Below, in pieces: positions 9,406-19,421 of a stretch of 64,000 nt of DNA (within the stretch, counting starts at the first letter, position 1; every line of letters starts with the position of its first letter). This DNA comes from Paenibacillus montanisoli (GTDB lineage: Bacteria; Bacillota; Bacilli; Paenibacillales; Paenibacillaceae): positions 124,001 through 188,000 of the forward strand of contig NZ_QLUW01000004.1 of the NCBI RefSeq assembly GCF_003268025.1. The letters are read 5' to 3'. The notes under the pieces are model-generated. The model did no database searches, was not told the DNA's origin, and saw nothing but the letters and a program-made list of their open reading frames with translations. The translations under genes and the position numbers were made by a program.

Positions 9406-10203
9406 ATGCTTCTCGGAAGAGAGTTTAGACGAAACCTGAAAGGCCTCGTCATTTGGAGTATTATAATGGCCGGCATCATTCTCATGTACTTAAGCATTTA
9501 TCCGGAATTCGCCAAGTCGCAGCAAGGCATGGAAGAAATGATGAACACGCTGCCGGAAGGCATGAAGAAAGCGTTTGGAATGGACCGGCTGAGCATGGGC
9601 TCCTTGCTCGGATTTTACGGCATCGAGATTCACCTGATGACAACGCTGCTCGGCAGCATTTTCGCTTCGCTGCTAGCATCGAACATCGTAGCCAAGGAGC
9701 AGCATGAGAAAACGATCGAGTTTCTGCTCTCGAAGCCGATTACGCGTTCATCGATTATCACGCAGAAGCTGGCCGCCGTCGTCATTAACGTGCTGCTTTT
9801 CAATGTCGTCATCGTCGCGGCAAGCCTGCTCGGCTTTCAATTCTCGAAGGATAACGATGTCTCGCTGGAGACGTTCTTCCTGCTGGAGTCTGCCGTCCTG
9901 CTTATGCATCTGACGTTCGCTAGCGTCTCCTTCCTGTTCTCGGCGATGCTGAAACGCACGCGTTCCGTCGTATCCATGTCGCTTGGCCTCGTGTTCATTA
10001 CGTATTTCTTCAGCATTATCTCGGGCGTATCCGATCACTTGACATGGCTTAAATATGTAAGCCCCTTTAAGTATGCCGAAGCGGCGGCGATCATATCCGA
10101 CCGGTACTTCGATCCGCTGTACATCTCAATTATGGGTGCGGTTATCGTCTGTTGCGCATTGTTCGCTTATTGGTATTATAGTAAAAAAAACATCACCGTT
10201 TAG
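9406..10203 (+). CDS. ABC-2 type transporter permease
   Basis: This 265-residue integral membrane protein has about six hydrophobic spans: one near residue 20, one around 65-85, and four in the C-terminal half, ending WYYSKKNITV. It is the channel partner of the preceding ATPase, from which it is separated by 12 nt and an AAGGAGG site. The periplasm-side loop after the first span (residues 35-65) is Met-rich. The family is the bacitracin/Na+ exporter-like ABC-2 group; the cargo cannot be read from the sequence. Confidence 0.9.
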   Translation: MLLGREFRRNLKGLVIWSIIMAGIILMYLSIYPEFAKSQQGMEEMMNTLPEGMKKAFGMDRLSMGSLLGFYGIEIHLMTTLLGSIFASLLASNIVAKEQHEKTIEFLLSKPITRSSIITQKLAAVVINVLLFNVVIVAASLLGFQFSKDNDVSLETFFLLESAVLLMHLTFASVSFLFSAMLKRTRSVVSMSLGLVFITYFFSIISGVSDHLTWLKYVSPFKYAEAAAIISDRYFDPLYISIMGAVIVCCALFAYWYYSKKNITV

Positions 10204-10229
10204 TTAAGCGGCGAACTGAGGTGCGAGCT

Positions 10230-10889
10230 GTGTATCCCGCTTTCGCGAAGCTGCCTGAAGAGAAGCAGGAGCTGATCATGAATATTTGCATCGAGGAGTT
10301 TGCCAAGAACGGCTATACCAACACCTCCACGGATACCATTACTGCCCGGGCAGGCATATCCAAAGGCATTCTGTTCCATTATTTCAAGAGCAAAAAAAAT
10401 CTGTACCTCGCCGTCGTCCAGCACGCGATGGACATCCTGGTGGAGAAAACCTTCGCCGAGGTGGCTGCGATCGAAGCCGCCGATTTCTTTGAGCGCATCA
10501 AGGAAATGGTGCTTGCAAAGCAGCGGGTGACGCTGAAGTATTTTCACGAGACCTCGCTGGTTCAGCGCGTCATCAGCCATCCGCCGAAAGCCTTGGAGGC
10601 GGAGGTCGAGAAACTGATCGCCGATTATCAGAAGAAGTTTACGACGCCCGTCATGCTTAAATCCATCTATCGTGCCGAGCTGCTGGACGCCGCGCCGCTG
10701 CGCGAAGGGTTAAGTGTCGAGCAGGTATTCAACCACGTCGCTTTCGTCTTGAATGCCTTGTCGAACAAGTATTTGCAGCTGCACAAAGCACAAGCTCGTC
10801 CATCCGCGGCAATGGAGAAAGAACTGCTCCAAGAAATCGATTCGTTTATCGATATGCTCAAATACGGCGTATACCGGCAGTCTGAATAA
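10230..10889 (+). CDS. TetR/AcrR family transcriptional regulator
   Basis: A 219-residue repressor with the N-terminal TetR helix-turn-helix: EEFAKNGYTNTSTDTITARAGISKGILFHYFKSKKNLYL (residues about 22-60). The C-terminal ligand domain is not assignable. GTG 10230 is chosen because an AGGTG site precedes it at good distance and homologues begin MYP; GTG 10221 is an alternative. It is the last gene of the exporter operon and probably binds the two palindromes at 8425-8473. Confidence 0.9.
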   Translation: MYPAFAKLPEEKQELIMNICIEEFAKNGYTNTSTDTITARAGISKGILFHYFKSKKNLYLAVVQHAMDILVEKTFAEVAAIEAADFFERIKEMVLAKQRVTLKYFHETSLVQRVISHPPKALEAEVEKLIADYQKKFTTPVMLKSIYRAELLDAAPLREGLSVEQVFNHVAFVLNALSNKYLQLHKAQARPSAAMEKELLQEIDSFIDMLKYGVYRQSE

Positions 10890-10898
10890 GGGGATAAA

Positions 10899-10932
10899 AA
10901 AAGAGGACCGCGCTCCTGGCGCCGTCCTCTTT
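10899..10932. terminator. Bidirectional terminator
   Basis: A hairpin with arms AAAGAGGAC and GTCCTCTTT is flanked by A-rich and T-rich sides. It serves the TetR operon on the plus strand and the permease gene on the minus strand. Confidence 0.85.
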
Positions 10933-10938
10933 TCTATA

Positions 10939-12333
10939 TTAACCCTGGCTGCCGATAAATGCGTAACGCGCGACAATGAGGATCGCGAGCACCCACATGA
11001 GCCAGTGCACTTTGTAGCTGCCTTTTTTGCCGGACAGGTTCGCTACCGTTGCAAGCACGACGTACGAAACGATACCGAACGAAATGCCGTTTGCAATGTT
11101 ATACGTGAATGGCATCATCGCAACCGTCAAGAAGGACGGGACTGCGTACACCATGTCTTGGAAGTCGATTTCTTTGATCGATTGAACCATCAGTACGCCG
11201 ACGACGATCAGAGCCGCTGCCGTTGCCGAGCCCGGGATAAGCGAGATCAGCGGCCACAGGAACAGCGCTGCCAGGAACGCCACGCCCGTTGTTACCGCGG
11301 TTAGACCCGTACGGCCGCCTTGCGCGATACCTGCGGAGCTTTCTACGTACGCGGTTACCGTACTTGTGCCGAGCATTGCGCCGCCGCTTACGCCGACCGC
11401 ATCGACAAGCATCGCTTTGCCGACAAGCTTCTTGCCCTTCTCAGGGTCTTTCATATAGCCTGCGCGGTTCGCCGTGCCGACGAGCGTGCCGAATGTGTCG
11501 AACAATTCAACGAACGTGAACGTTGCGATCACGGAGATCAAGCCGGCGTCAATAACGCCTTTGAAGTCGAAGTCAAAGAAGTTGCCTTTGCTGAAATCCG
11601 GGCTCCACGTTTGACCTTCCAGCGCTGCTTTTACGTTAACGTCGCCGGTAAGGATCGCAATGATCGTGACGGCAAGAATGCCGAACAGGATGGCGCCAGG
11701 CACGCGAAGCACCATCAGAACCGCGATCAACAGTACGCCAAGCAGCGTCAGGTACACGCTTGAGTTTTCCAGGCTGCCCATGTGGAATACCGTTTCGAAG
11801 CCGAGAACGTCCGTAAATACGCCTTTCGGAATGTCCGTCACCGTATTTTCAACGCCGACCGTCATGATGCCGCTGTTTTTCAAGCCGATAATCGTGATGA
11901 ACAACCCGATACCGACCGTGATTGCATGTTTCAAGCTGTCCGGAACCGCGGTAATAAGCAATTGACGAACTTGCGTAATCGTCAGGATGAAGAAGATAAT
12001 ACCGGAAATAAATACGGCCGTCAGCGCCATCGAAGGCGAAATCGGCGTGTCCGTCGCTTTGGACGCAAGCACCGTTGCCGCGAAGTACGCGTTAAGACCC
12101 ATCCCTGGCGCAAGCGCAACCGGGAAGTTTGCGAACAAGCCCATCGCGATCGTGAAAATACCGCCGGCTAGAGCCGTTGCCAAAAATACCGAATACCCAT
12201 CGAGTCCCGCTGTTCCGAGAATACCCGGATTGACGGCCAAAATGTAGGCCATCGTCATGAATGTTGTAAGGCCCGCCATGATTTCTGTCCTTACATTTGT
12301 TCCGTGTTCCTTCAACCGAAAGAAACGCTCCAT
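10939..12333 (-). CDS. pbuG: NCS2 family purine permease (guanine/hypoxanthine type)
   Basis: This is a 464-residue membrane transporter of the AzgA-like NCS2 branch that imports hypoxanthine/guanine by proton symport. Family features are the N-terminal RTEIMAGLTTFMTMAYILAVNP, ANFPVALAPGMGLNAYF, and the central FVELFDTFGTLVGTANRAG and ESSAGIAQGGRTGLTAV segments that form the substrate site. A guanine riboswitch and terminator precede it, which fits uptake of the sensed ligand. The symbol follows B. subtilis PbuG; PbuO is a close alternative. Confidence 0.9.
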   Translation of the reverse strand: MERFFRLKEHGTNVRTEIMAGLTTFMTMAYILAVNPGILGTAGLDGYSVFLATALAGGIFTIAMGLFANFPVALAPGMGLNAYFAATVLASKATDTPISPSMALTAVFISGIIFFILTITQVRQLLITAVPDSLKHAITVGIGLFITIIGLKNSGIMTVGVENTVTDIPKGVFTDVLGFETVFHMGSLENSSVYLTLLGVLLIAVLMVLRVPGAILFGILAVTIIAILTGDVNVKAALEGQTWSPDFSKGNFFDFDFKGVIDAGLISVIATFTFVELFDTFGTLVGTANRAGYMKDPEKGKKLVGKAMLVDAVGVSGGAMLGTSTVTAYVESSAGIAQGGRTGLTAVTTGVAFLAALFLWPLISLIPGSATAAALIVVGVLMVQSIKEIDFQDMVYAVPSFLTVAMMPFTYNIANGISFGIVSYVVLATVANLSGKKGSYKVHWLMWVLAILIVARYAFIGSQG

Positions 12334-12383
12334 TTTTTAAAATACCCTCCCAAAAAAATGTTTTCAGAACAAACTGAAGCCCA

Positions 12384-12416
12384 GAAAAAAATGCCGATCG
12401 ACTGATCGATCGGCAT
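12384..12416 (-). terminator. Riboswitch terminator ahead of the purine permease
   Basis: On the minus strand ATGCCGATCGA pairs with TCGATCGGCAT and is followed by a run of seven T residues. It is the expression platform of the aptamer at 12487-12556. Confidence 0.85.
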
Positions 12417-12486
12417 TTGACTCTAGGCTCCACGCAAAACAGGACAAGTACGCGCAAATAGACAATACGCGCGATTGCAAGTCCTG

Positions 12487-12556
12487 CTTCTCGTAGACAG
12501 GTCATTACGGTGACCGGTAGAGACTCCCAAGCCGATTCTTGAGATTATACGAAAAG
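12487..12556 (-). ncRNA. Guanine (purine) riboswitch aptamer upstream of the permease
   Basis: The minus strand reads P1 CTTTTCGTA/TACGAGAAG, J1/2 TATAATC, P2 CTCAAG/CTTGGGAG capped by AATCGG, the J2/3 core TCTCTACC, P3 GGTCA/TGACC capped by CCGTAA, and J3/1 TGTCTACGAG with C at the specificity position, so guanine is the expected ligand. Both loops are one nucleotide shorter than the common GAUAUGG and CCGUAAA, though the GG and CC needed for loop pairing remain. Confidence 0.88.
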
Positions 12557-12594
12557 GTATGCAGTTATTGTTTGTGTGATTGATTACGTGAACA

Positions 12595-12624
12595 ATAATA
12601 GCTAGGAAAACCTGACACTGTCAA
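12595..12624 (-). promoter_or_regulatory. Promoter of the purine permease gene
   Basis: On the minus strand TTGACA (12619-12624) and TATTAT (12595-12600) are separated by 18 bp. Transcription would start near 12588, shortly before the aptamer. Confidence 0.8.
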
Positions 12625-12634
12625 TGGGAAACCA

Positions 12635-13186
12635 TTACATAAATGTTAAGCCACTCGTGTCGCAGCAGACCGTAAAGATACATATCATGTTTTTGCCGTC
12701 ACGATCGATAAATTCCCGATATGCCCCTTCTTTCTGAAACCCAACCTTCTCATACAATGCAATGGCAGATGTATTATAACCAAATACGGTTAATTGAACA
12801 CGGTGCAGGTTCAGTTCATGAAAGGCGAACCGCAGCACTAAGTTCAAGGCTTCGGCTCCGTATCCTTTTCGCCTGTTTTGGTTGTGCGCGATGGCAATGG
12901 ACACGCCGCTTACCCGGTTGCTCCACATAATGCCGTCTAATTCGACATAGCCGACTAACTCGTTTGTTTCATTGGCTCGAATACCGAACGTATACGTCGT
13001 GTTAGAACGATTGCTTTGCTCCAGCCAGTCAGCGATCTGTCTCTCCGATCTCGGAAAAGCCGGGACGGCGTCCAAGGCTCTCAAGAAATCAACATCTTGA
13101 TGCCATTTTGTCAGGACCGGCAGATCTTCATTGCCAAGAGGAACTAGCGCTACGTGCGTTCCCTTCAAAAAATCATTTGCCAGCAT
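12635..13186 (-). CDS. GNAT family N-acetyltransferase (RimJ/RimL-like)
   Basis: A 183-residue acetyltransferase with the acetyl-CoA binding stretch AHNQNRRKGYGAEAL (residues about 105-120) and the C-terminal NTSAIALYEKVGFQKEG motif. This pattern is typical of the subgroup that acetylates protein N-termini or small amines; the substrate cannot be assigned. ATG 13186 is used because GGGAG lies nine bases upstream, whereas the ATG at 13195 directly abuts it. It stands alone between terminators. Confidence 0.88.
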   Translation of the reverse strand: MLANDFLKGTHVALVPLGNEDLPVLTKWHQDVDFLRALDAVPAFPRSERQIADWLEQSNRSNTTYTFGIRANETNELVGYVELDGIMWSNRVSGVSIAIAHNQNRRKGYGAEALNLVLRFAFHELNLHRVQLTVFGYNTSAIALYEKVGFQKEGAYREFIDRDGKNMICIFTVCCDTSGLTFM

Positions 13187-13208
13187 GATTTCCATCTCCC
13201 GTTTGTCA

Positions 13209-13260
13209 GTAAAAAGACTCCCTTCATTTGCTGCGCAACGCAGAAAAAGGGAGTCTTTTT
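13209..13260. terminator. Bidirectional terminator between the GNAT gene and guaA
   Basis: The arms AAAGACTCCCTT and AAGGGAGTCTTT are flanked by T-runs on both strands. It ends guaA transcripts on the minus strand. Confidence 0.85.
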
Positions 13261-13279
13261 GGCATGATTATCGTTTAAA

Positions 13280-14818
13280 CTATTCCCACTCGATGGTTGC
13301 CGGTGGCTTGGACGTTACGTCGTAAACGATCCGGTTGACGTTCTCGACTTCGTTGACGATCCGCACCGAGATTTTTTCCAAAACGTCCCACGGAATACGC
13401 GCCCAGTCGGCGGTCATGCCGTCGATGGACGTTACCGCGCGGATGCCGACCGTGTACGAGTACGTACGCGCATCGCCCATGACGCCGACGCTCTTCATGT
13501 TCGGCAGCGCCGTGAAGTATTGCCAGATTTCGCGGTCGAGGCCGGCTTTCGCGATCTCATCGCGAAGAATCGCATCGGATTCGCGGACGATCTTCAGCTT
13601 CTCTTCCGTCACTTCGCCAAGCACGCGGATCGCAAGACCCGGACCCGGGAACGGCTGACGCCATACGATAGCCGCTGGCAAGCCGCACTCTTCGCCGACT
13701 TTGCGCACTTCGTCCTTGAACAGCGCTTTAAGCGGCTCGACAAGCTTGAATTTAATGTCTTCCGGCAAGCCGCCGACATTGTGATGCGACTTGATCGTCT
13801 GCGCCGTAGCGGTACCGCTCTCCACGATATCCGTATAAAGCGTGCCCTGCGCGAGGAATTCGAAATCGTCGAATTTCGCGGATTCCTCCTGGAACACGTA
13901 GATAAATTCGTTGCCGATGATTTTACGCTTCTGCTCCGGATCGTCGACGCCATTCAGCTTTCCGAGGAAGCGCTCGCTGGCATCGATTTTGACCACTTTC
14001 ATATCGAACTTGCCGACGAACGTTTCCATGACGCTCTCCGCTTCGCCTTTGCGCAGCAGGCCGTGGTCGATGAACATGCAAGTCAGCTGGTCGCCGATTG
14101 CCTTGTGCAGCAGGATGGCCACAACGGAGGAATCGACGCCGCCGGACAAGGCGCAAAGCACTTTGCCGCTGCCGACTTGCTGGCGGATATCGCGGATCGT
14201 ATCGTCGATGAACGTGCTCATGCTCCAATTGCCTTCGCAGCCGCAAACGTTGTACAGGAAGTTGCGGATCATTTCGTTGCCCTGCACGGAGTGGCGCACT
14301 TCCGGATGGAATTGCACCGCGTACAATTTGCGCTCCCCATGGCTCATCGCCGCAATCGGCGCATGCTCCGTGCTCGCATCGACGCGGAAGCCTTTCGGCA
14401 ATTCCACGACGTGGTCGCCGTGGCTCATCCACACCGTTTGGTTGCTCGGCAAATCTTTCACGAGCTCGCTGCCCGCGATGAAGTCCACATCGGCTTTGCC
14501 GTATTCGCGCTTGCCCGCGCGCTCAACCTTGCCTTCGAGCTGGTGCGCGATCAGCTGCATGCCGTAGCAAATGCCGAAGATCGGCAAGCCGAGGTCATAT
14601 ATCGCAGGATCTACGTGCGGCGCCTTCTCCTCATACACGCTTGCCGGTCCTCCCGAGAACACGATGCCTTTCGGCTGTAGTTCGCGGATCCGTTCCACCG
14701 ACGTATTGTATGGCAGCAATTCGCTGTATACGCCCAAATCCCGGATACGTCTTGCAATCAACTGGTTGTACTGACCGCCGAAATCGAGAACGACGATCAT
14801 TTCATTTGGCTTGTTCAC
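13280..14818 (-). CDS. guaA: GMP synthase (glutamine-hydrolysing)
   Basis: GuaA converts XMP to GMP using glutamine and ATP (512 residues, normal). The N-terminal class I glutaminase has [17 protein letters not shown], the nucleophile elbow FGICYGMQL (Cys near residue 85) and the His/Glu of VQFHPEV. The ATP pyrophosphatase domain has the P-loop [10 protein letters not shown] near residue 230, and the C-terminal dimer domain ends PPATIEWE. Start GTG 14818 has a GGGAGG site 11-12 nt upstream. No riboswitch is seen in its leader. Confidence 0.97.
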   Translation of the reverse strand: MNKPNEMIVVLDFGGQYNQLIARRIRDLGVYSELLPYNTSVERIRELQPKGIVFSGGPASVYEEKAPHVDPAIYDLGLPIFGICYGMQLIAHQLEGKVERAGKREYGKADVDFIAGSELVKDLPSNQTVWMSHGDHVVELPKGFRVDASTEHAPIAAMSHGERKLYAVQFHPEVRHSVQGNEMIRNFLYNVCGCEGNWSMSTFIDDTIRDIRQQVGSGKVLCALSGGVDSSVVAILLHKAIGDQLTCMFIDHGLLRKGEAESVMETFVGKFDMKVVKIDASERFLGKLNGVDDPEQKRKIIGNEFIYVFQEESAKFDDFEFLAQGTLYTDIVESGTATAQTIKSHHNVGGLPEDIKFKLVEPLKALFKDEVRKVGEECGLPAAIVWRQPFPGPGLAIRVLGEVTEEKLKIVRESDAILRDEIAKAGLDREIWQYFTALPNMKSVGVMGDARTYSYTVGIRAVTSIDGMTADWARIPWDVLEKISVRIVNEVENVNRIVYDVTSKPPATIEWE

Positions 14819-15098
14819 TTTTTGTCAAAGCCTCCCTCAAATCATTGTGTCAATTATATATAGGCGGTATGGGACAGTCAAGGCGCGAAGAGTACTGCTG
14901 AATGTGCCAATTGTGTGGCGGCGGCGCAGCCGTTTTATTGCTCGGGAAATTAGGCTTGAGAAGACAATTCAGTGAATAGGTTTTTATGTGATGAATGATT
15001 GGCACTTTTATTATTCCTTCCCTATTTACTTGGTTATTTACTTCTTGGAGCATAAAATGAGTACGGTTGGTCATTTTGAACCGATCAAATAGACCGTA
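14819..15098. other. Intergenic region between the transglutaminase operon and guaA
   Basis: About 280 bp of mostly AT-rich DNA that must hold the guaA promoter (read leftward). I find no convincing ORF, PurBox or purine aptamer here. Confidence 0.5.
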
Positions 15099-15131
15099 GA
15101 AACCCCGCCAATTCCCAATTGGCGGGGTTTA
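15099..15131 (-). terminator. Terminator of the moxR-DUF58-transglutaminase operon
   Basis: A strong hairpin, AAACCCCGCCAATT paired with AATTGGCGGGGTTT around a CCC loop, lies 3 bp beyond the stop of the last gene. Confidence 0.85.
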
Positions 15132-15133
15132 GT

Positions 15134-17965
15134 TTAGTTTTCGCGCGACCGGAGGCCCGCGACGAGCGTCGTCATTTGCTGCAGCGACGGCCGATCTTGC
15201 CATTGCGCGCCATAGCGCGCCGCTTCATCCCAGCGCACAAACTCAGCGACTAGCTGCGCGGTTTCCGGCGGGAGGCCCGGCAGCGCCTCCGCCGCGAATT
15301 CGCGCGCGGTGCGGTGCAGCGGCTTCGCGCCGCAGCGGTTGTACAGCTCGCGCCAGCAGGCATCCGCGAGCTGGAGGAAGTGCCCGCGGGCCGCGGTATG
15401 CCGGCCCGCTTGAAGCGCGCTGCCGTAGTGTCGCAGCGCGCTTCCGAACGCGAAGCGTTCGCGCCTGCGCCGCGCCGCCGCCATGGCGAGCCCCGCGGCG
15501 GCTGTGGCGCCCGCGGCTAGCGAAGCCATGGCCCACGGCTCCGCGGCCATGGCTTCGCGCGCCGCTTGCGCGAGGGCGTGCGCTCCGCGCTGCGCGGCAT
15601 CGGCGGCTTGCTGCGCCGCCGCCTGCAGCTTCGTTTCCAGGCGCCCCGCCAGCGCGCGGGCGCCGCCAGCCTCAGCGCCGGCTGCGCCATCAGCGTCCGC
15701 GGCCGCTGGCTTCGCGCCGTCGCCTGCCGAAGCAGGCGACGACGCATCGCCGGCGGCACCGCTGCCCGGTGCCGCAAACCCCGGCGTCGGCTCAAAGGCT
15801 ACCCAGCCGACCCCCGGGAAAAACACCTCCACCCACGCGTGCGCATCGCTTGCGCGAACAGTGTACAGTCCCGCTCCGCCCGCCGTGCCTTCCGCGGGTT
15901 CGCCAGGCGCAAAACCTTTCACGTAGCGCGCGGGAATCCCTTGCGTCCGGAGCATCACCGCCATCGCCGAGGCGAAATGTACGCAGTAGCCCTGCCGTTG
16001 GCGGAACAGGAAGTCGTCGACGAAATCCTCCCCTCTCGCCGGGATCGATGACTGCAGGGTATATGCATAGTGACTGCGCAAATACGAAGCGATGGCCTGC
16101 ACCTGATCATAGCGGTTCACGGGAGAACCCGCTTTCGCGATAATGTCCGCGGCCAGATCCCCGACCCGAGCCGGCAGCCCTGCCGGCAGCTGAGTGTAGG
16201 CATCAGCCAGCGCTACTGTTTCGACATACTTGCTGGAAACTGCCTTTTCCGCCGCATCCGTCCCCAACCGGCTCTCCGGCGATCTGTCCATTGCCGTACC
16301 GTCACCCTGTTCAACCACGCTCGACGGATCCGTCACAGAACGCGCAACACCCGTACTCTCTCCTGCCGAACCTTCGTCCTTCCCTTCACCGCTCGTCCCC
16401 ATGGAGCTTATGCCCGAACCTGTCTCCGAACCCGCTCCTGCCGTTCTTCCGCTCTCCTCTTCGCTGCCCTCACCTGTACCGGTGTTCGTCTCCGAACCAT
16501 CGGCGTCCGAACTCGTCCTTGTCGTTTCCTCTTCCCTATCTTCGCCGCCTGCAACCGGCTCCACCGCCGAAGACGCCTTGCGCAGCTCATCCAGCGCCAG
16601 CTCCGGTATCTCGGCCGCTACCGTGTAGCTCAGCACCCGGTCATTTTCGCCGGCGGGGAAAAGCGCTCCGGTCGCCGCATCCCGCCGATAGGCGGATTTC
16701 GTCTCTCCGCCGGCTCCGCTTAGCGTCCGGATCGCCGTAACCTTCGCTTCCGCGCCGCCCGACAACAGCGGCCATCCTGCTGCCGGATGAGCAGCCGTGA
16801 TCGTCTGCACGAGCAAGCGCGCGTCCTCCTCAGCCTCGTATGCCGATACGTTCAACGTCAGCCAATCATGCGCTTCCTGCTCCCAGCCTGTGCCGGTATA
16901 AACCGATTTGCTTTCGCCGCGCAAATAGGTCGCCTCCTTCGAGGCAACCGTGAATAACACGGTGTGATCCTGCGAGAGAGACCCGCCAAGAACCCGATCA
17001 TCCAGCCCATAGCCGGTGACCCCTGCATTGCCGAGCCCTTCCGCGGCCATCGCTTCCTCCGCTGCGGTCATTGTACCGCGAGGTCCCGCTCCACTCTGAT
17101 GGTCCTTCAGCTTTTGCTGACCCCAATCGATCGCTTCCGCAGCCCAAGGCGCCGGTTCGGCCGGTGTCTGCTTGGCTAGCCCCCACACCGACCCGATGCC
17201 TGCCGCCATAATCACCACAGCCAGCCATGCCGCGCCATTCCACCAGTTGACGGACCAACCCGCCACATCGCTTTTGCGGTCAGCCGCCTGGAACAGTCCG
17301 TTCATCCCAAGCAGACGCTCCATGCGGGGCACCGTAACGAGCGCGCTCAGCAACAGTCCCTCCGCGCACGCGCGCAGCAGGTTCGGAAACACCTGCAGCC
17401 CTAGGAACCCGTACAGCAGCAGCAAATAAACCGCCGTCAGCGCGGTCAGCCCAAGCCCCCATTGCCGCAGCCAGACCAAGGACTGCACCGCCAGCGCCAT
17501 CATGCCGAGACCGCAGACGAGCAGGAGCGTTCGCACCTCGCCTCCCAGCATCATTTTACCCTGCATGATTTGATCGAGATCATGCGCAAGCGAACCCAGC
17601 AGACCGGAAAACGCGCTCTGACCAGGCGGATACTGCGAACGGAACAATACAAGCACGGTCCCCACCGTGACGCATCCGTTCAGCAAGATCGAAACCCAAG
17701 TCGGGGGCACGAACAATCCGACCGCCAAGAATAACCCGACCGCCACAAGCAGCGGTTCCACATGATACAGCTCCGTATAGACTTGCAGCTGTTTGAGAGG
17801 AAGCAGCCACTCCGCGATCAGCCCGAACAACAGCAAGCTTGTGACCGTCCGCCGCGACAGGAGCTGAAAAAAAGACAACCCCGCCCGTTCCTGCTCCCGC
17901 TTCGAAAGCTGCCCGCTCCCTGTTCCTGCTCCCGCGCCTGGGCTAACTGCTTGCCGTGCTGACAT
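15134..17965 (-). CDS. Membrane-anchored transglutaminase-like protein (TgpA/DUF3488 type)
   Basis: A 943-residue protein with an N-terminal block of six or so membrane spans (residues 35-265), an extracytoplasmic part, and a transglutaminase-like domain. The catalytic Cys is in [12 protein letters not shown] (near residue 660), the His in [21 protein letters not shown], and the Asp/Glu further on. Between them is a Ser/Gly/Glu/Thr-rich linker (about 465-550). A last membrane span (after an Ala-rich stretch, about 750-830) precedes a cytosolic DUF4129-like tail. With MoxR and DUF58 proteins it forms a widespread trio of unknown function. Its start overlaps the DUF58 gene by 23 nt. Confidence 0.9.
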   Translation of the reverse strand: MSARQAVSPGAGAGTGSGQLSKREQERAGLSFFQLLSRRTVTSLLLFGLIAEWLLPLKQLQVYTELYHVEPLLVAVGLFLAVGLFVPPTWVSILLNGCVTVGTVLVLFRSQYPPGQSAFSGLLGSLAHDLDQIMQGKMMLGGEVRTLLLVCGLGMMALAVQSLVWLRQWGLGLTALTAVYLLLLYGFLGLQVFPNLLRACAEGLLLSALVTVPRMERLLGMNGLFQAADRKSDVAGWSVNWWNGAAWLAVVIMAAGIGSVWGLAKQTPAEPAPWAAEAIDWGQQKLKDHQSGAGPRGTMTAAEEAMAAEGLGNAGVTGYGLDDRVLGGSLSQDHTVLFTVASKEATYLRGESKSVYTGTGWEQEAHDWLTLNVSAYEAEEDARLLVQTITAAHPAAGWPLLSGGAEAKVTAIRTLSGAGGETKSAYRRDAATGALFPAGENDRVLSYTVAAEIPELALDELRKASSAVEPVAGGEDREEETTRTSSDADGSETNTGTGEGSEEESGRTAGAGSETGSGISSMGTSGEGKDEGSAGESTGVARSVTDPSSVVEQGDGTAMDRSPESRLGTDAAEKAVSSKYVETVALADAYTQLPAGLPARVGDLAADIIAKAGSPVNRYDQVQAIASYLRSHYAYTLQSSIPARGEDFVDDFLFRQRQGYCVHFASAMAVMLRTQGIPARYVKGFAPGEPAEGTAGGAGLYTVRASDAHAWVEVFFPGVGWVAFEPTPGFAAPGSGAAGDASSPASAGDGAKPAAADADGAAGAEAGGARALAGRLETKLQAAAQQAADAAQRGAHALAQAAREAMAAEPWAMASLAAGATAAAGLAMAAARRRRERFAFGSALRHYGSALQAGRHTAARGHFLQLADACWRELYNRCGAKPLHRTAREFAAEALPGLPPETAQLVAEFVRWDEAARYGAQWQDRPSLQQMTTLVAGLRSREN

Positions 17966-19421
17966 GGATGACGCCCCTTTCCCCGTCTACGGTCATGTTC
18001 GAATCTGCTACTTCCGGGACTTGGTTCCGGTAAGCCTGCGGAACAGGCAGCGACTTGACGAGACAGCCCGTGCCTTGGAGCCGCTTGCTCCAGCCGGCAT
18101 CTGACGGCTTGGCTTCAGTTGCTTTTTGAGAGAGCAGCAAAACTAACCTCACACCCCGCACGGCAGCGAGTTTAGCGCTGTAAACCACATAATCCGCAGC
18201 CGGTTCCGGCTCCGCAGACGCCGCCTTCCCAGCCTTCATTTCCGCCGCCAAACAAACGAGCGCCGCGCCGCGGGACATCCCCGCCACCACATCGGATACC
18301 AGCTGCGGGAGCGGCTCTCCGGTCAGACTCCACTGCAAGCGGGCCAGCTGTTCCTCCGCCGCAAGCAGGTCCGCCCTCTCACCGGCACGGACCTTTTGCT
18401 CCTTCCGCCCGTCTGCGCCGTTCGTCAGCAGCAGCACGTTTTTGCCTTCACGTACCGCCTGTCCGATTAGAAGCGCTGCTCGTCCCACATGGGCATCGAA
18501 AAGCCGTTCGTCGCCGCCGTAAGCGGATGCCGTCGTTTCCAGCAGCACGATGAGCTGACCGGCTTCCTCCGCATTGCTCACTCGCGTCTGCATGCCGAGC
18601 CCTCTGGCCATGGCCCGCCAATCAACCCGCCTCGGGGAATCGCCTGGCATGTACGTCCGCACGTCCGGACCCGCGCCGCTTCGGCTTGCCCGCGCGGCCG
18701 CCGTGATCATCTGCCCGCCGATTGCGGCGATCGGCTGCCGTTCGCTGCTGGTTGAACCGGGGCGAAAGCCCGGTAAATCCGAGAAGGACTCGCCGGCAGG
18801 AGCCTTCGCGTGTACGAGTGCTTTCCCCGCGCAGACGACCTCGAACGTACGGACCGTCAGCCCCAGCATATCGCCAACCGTAACCTGCACCGTTCCAAAA
18901 TCCAGCTCGCCGCGCCTCAGTCCCTTCACCGTATACGTGAGCTGGAACGCACGCTTTAACCCGGGCAGAAAAGCATGCCGGGCCATGACCCTTTTCCCGT
19001 CGCGCGCCGCCGAAACCGGCACAACCTCATCGCTCACTCCTACCCACATGAAGGGTACCGGCCTGCTGAACCGAAGCTTCAGCTGTACCTCCATCTCGCC
19101 GCCGTCGAATAACCGCCCCGCTTCCTTGACGGACCGTTTAACGGACAACTTCCCGACCGCAAAGTACGGAAAAATCAAACAACCAATCGAAACCGCGGCC
19201 AATACCGTGGCGAGCAGCCACTCCACCGCCCCGCCCCGCGCATACAGCGCAGCTAAGCTGGCGCCCAGCAGCAAAATAACCATCGCCTTGGCGAAATAAC
19301 GGCTGCGCAGCTTCGATCGCTCCGCCGCTCGCCGGCTAGGCGCCGCAAGACCTGCCTGTCCCGTTTGCATCGCTTCGGCTTTCCCTGCCTGCCCCGCCTG
19401 CTTTCTCTCATTCCGCTTCAT
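17943..19421 (-). CDS. DUF58 domain protein
   Basis: A 492-residue protein with two membrane spans near residues 45-85, followed by a beta-rich part. The DUF58 core is marked by [23 protein letters not shown] (residues about 240-262), a von Willebrand factor A-like fold. The basic N-terminus is cytoplasmic. It lies between moxR (ATGA overlap) and the transglutaminase gene (23-nt overlap), so the three products very likely act together, with the MoxR ATPase as chaperone. The precise role is unknown. Confidence 0.9.
   Translation of the reverse strand: MKRNERKQAGQAGKAEAMQTGQAGLAAPSRRAAERSKLRSRYFAKAMVILLLGASLAALYARGGAVEWLLATVLAAVSIGCLIFPYFAVGKLSVKRSVKEAGRLFDGGEMEVQLKLRFSRPVPFMWVGVSDEVVPVSAARDGKRVMARHAFLPGLKRAFQLTYTVKGLRRGELDFGTVQVTVGDMLGLTVRTFEVVCAGKALVHAKAPAGESFSDLPGFRPGSTSSERQPIAAIGGQMITAAARASRSGAGPDVRTYMPGDSPRRVDWRAMARGLGMQTRVSNAEEAGQLIVLLETTASAYGGDERLFDAHVGRAALLIGQAVREGKNVLLLTNGADGRKEQKVRAGERADLLAAEEQLARLQWSLTGEPLPQLVSDVVAGMSRGAALVCLAAEMKAGKAASAEPEPAADYVVYSAKLAAVRGVRLVLLLSQKATEAKPSDAGWSKRLQGTGCLVKSLPVPQAYRNQVPEVADSNMTVDGERGVIHVSTASS

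Noticed and set aside
12568-12597. PurBox pair upstream of the purine permease
   Set aside because: The arms ATTGTT/AACAAT are in the opposite orientation to known pairs and lack the CGAAC core.
14819-15098. A guanine riboswitch ahead of guaA
   Set aside because: No P1, TATA/TCTACC core or three-way junction can be found in either strand.
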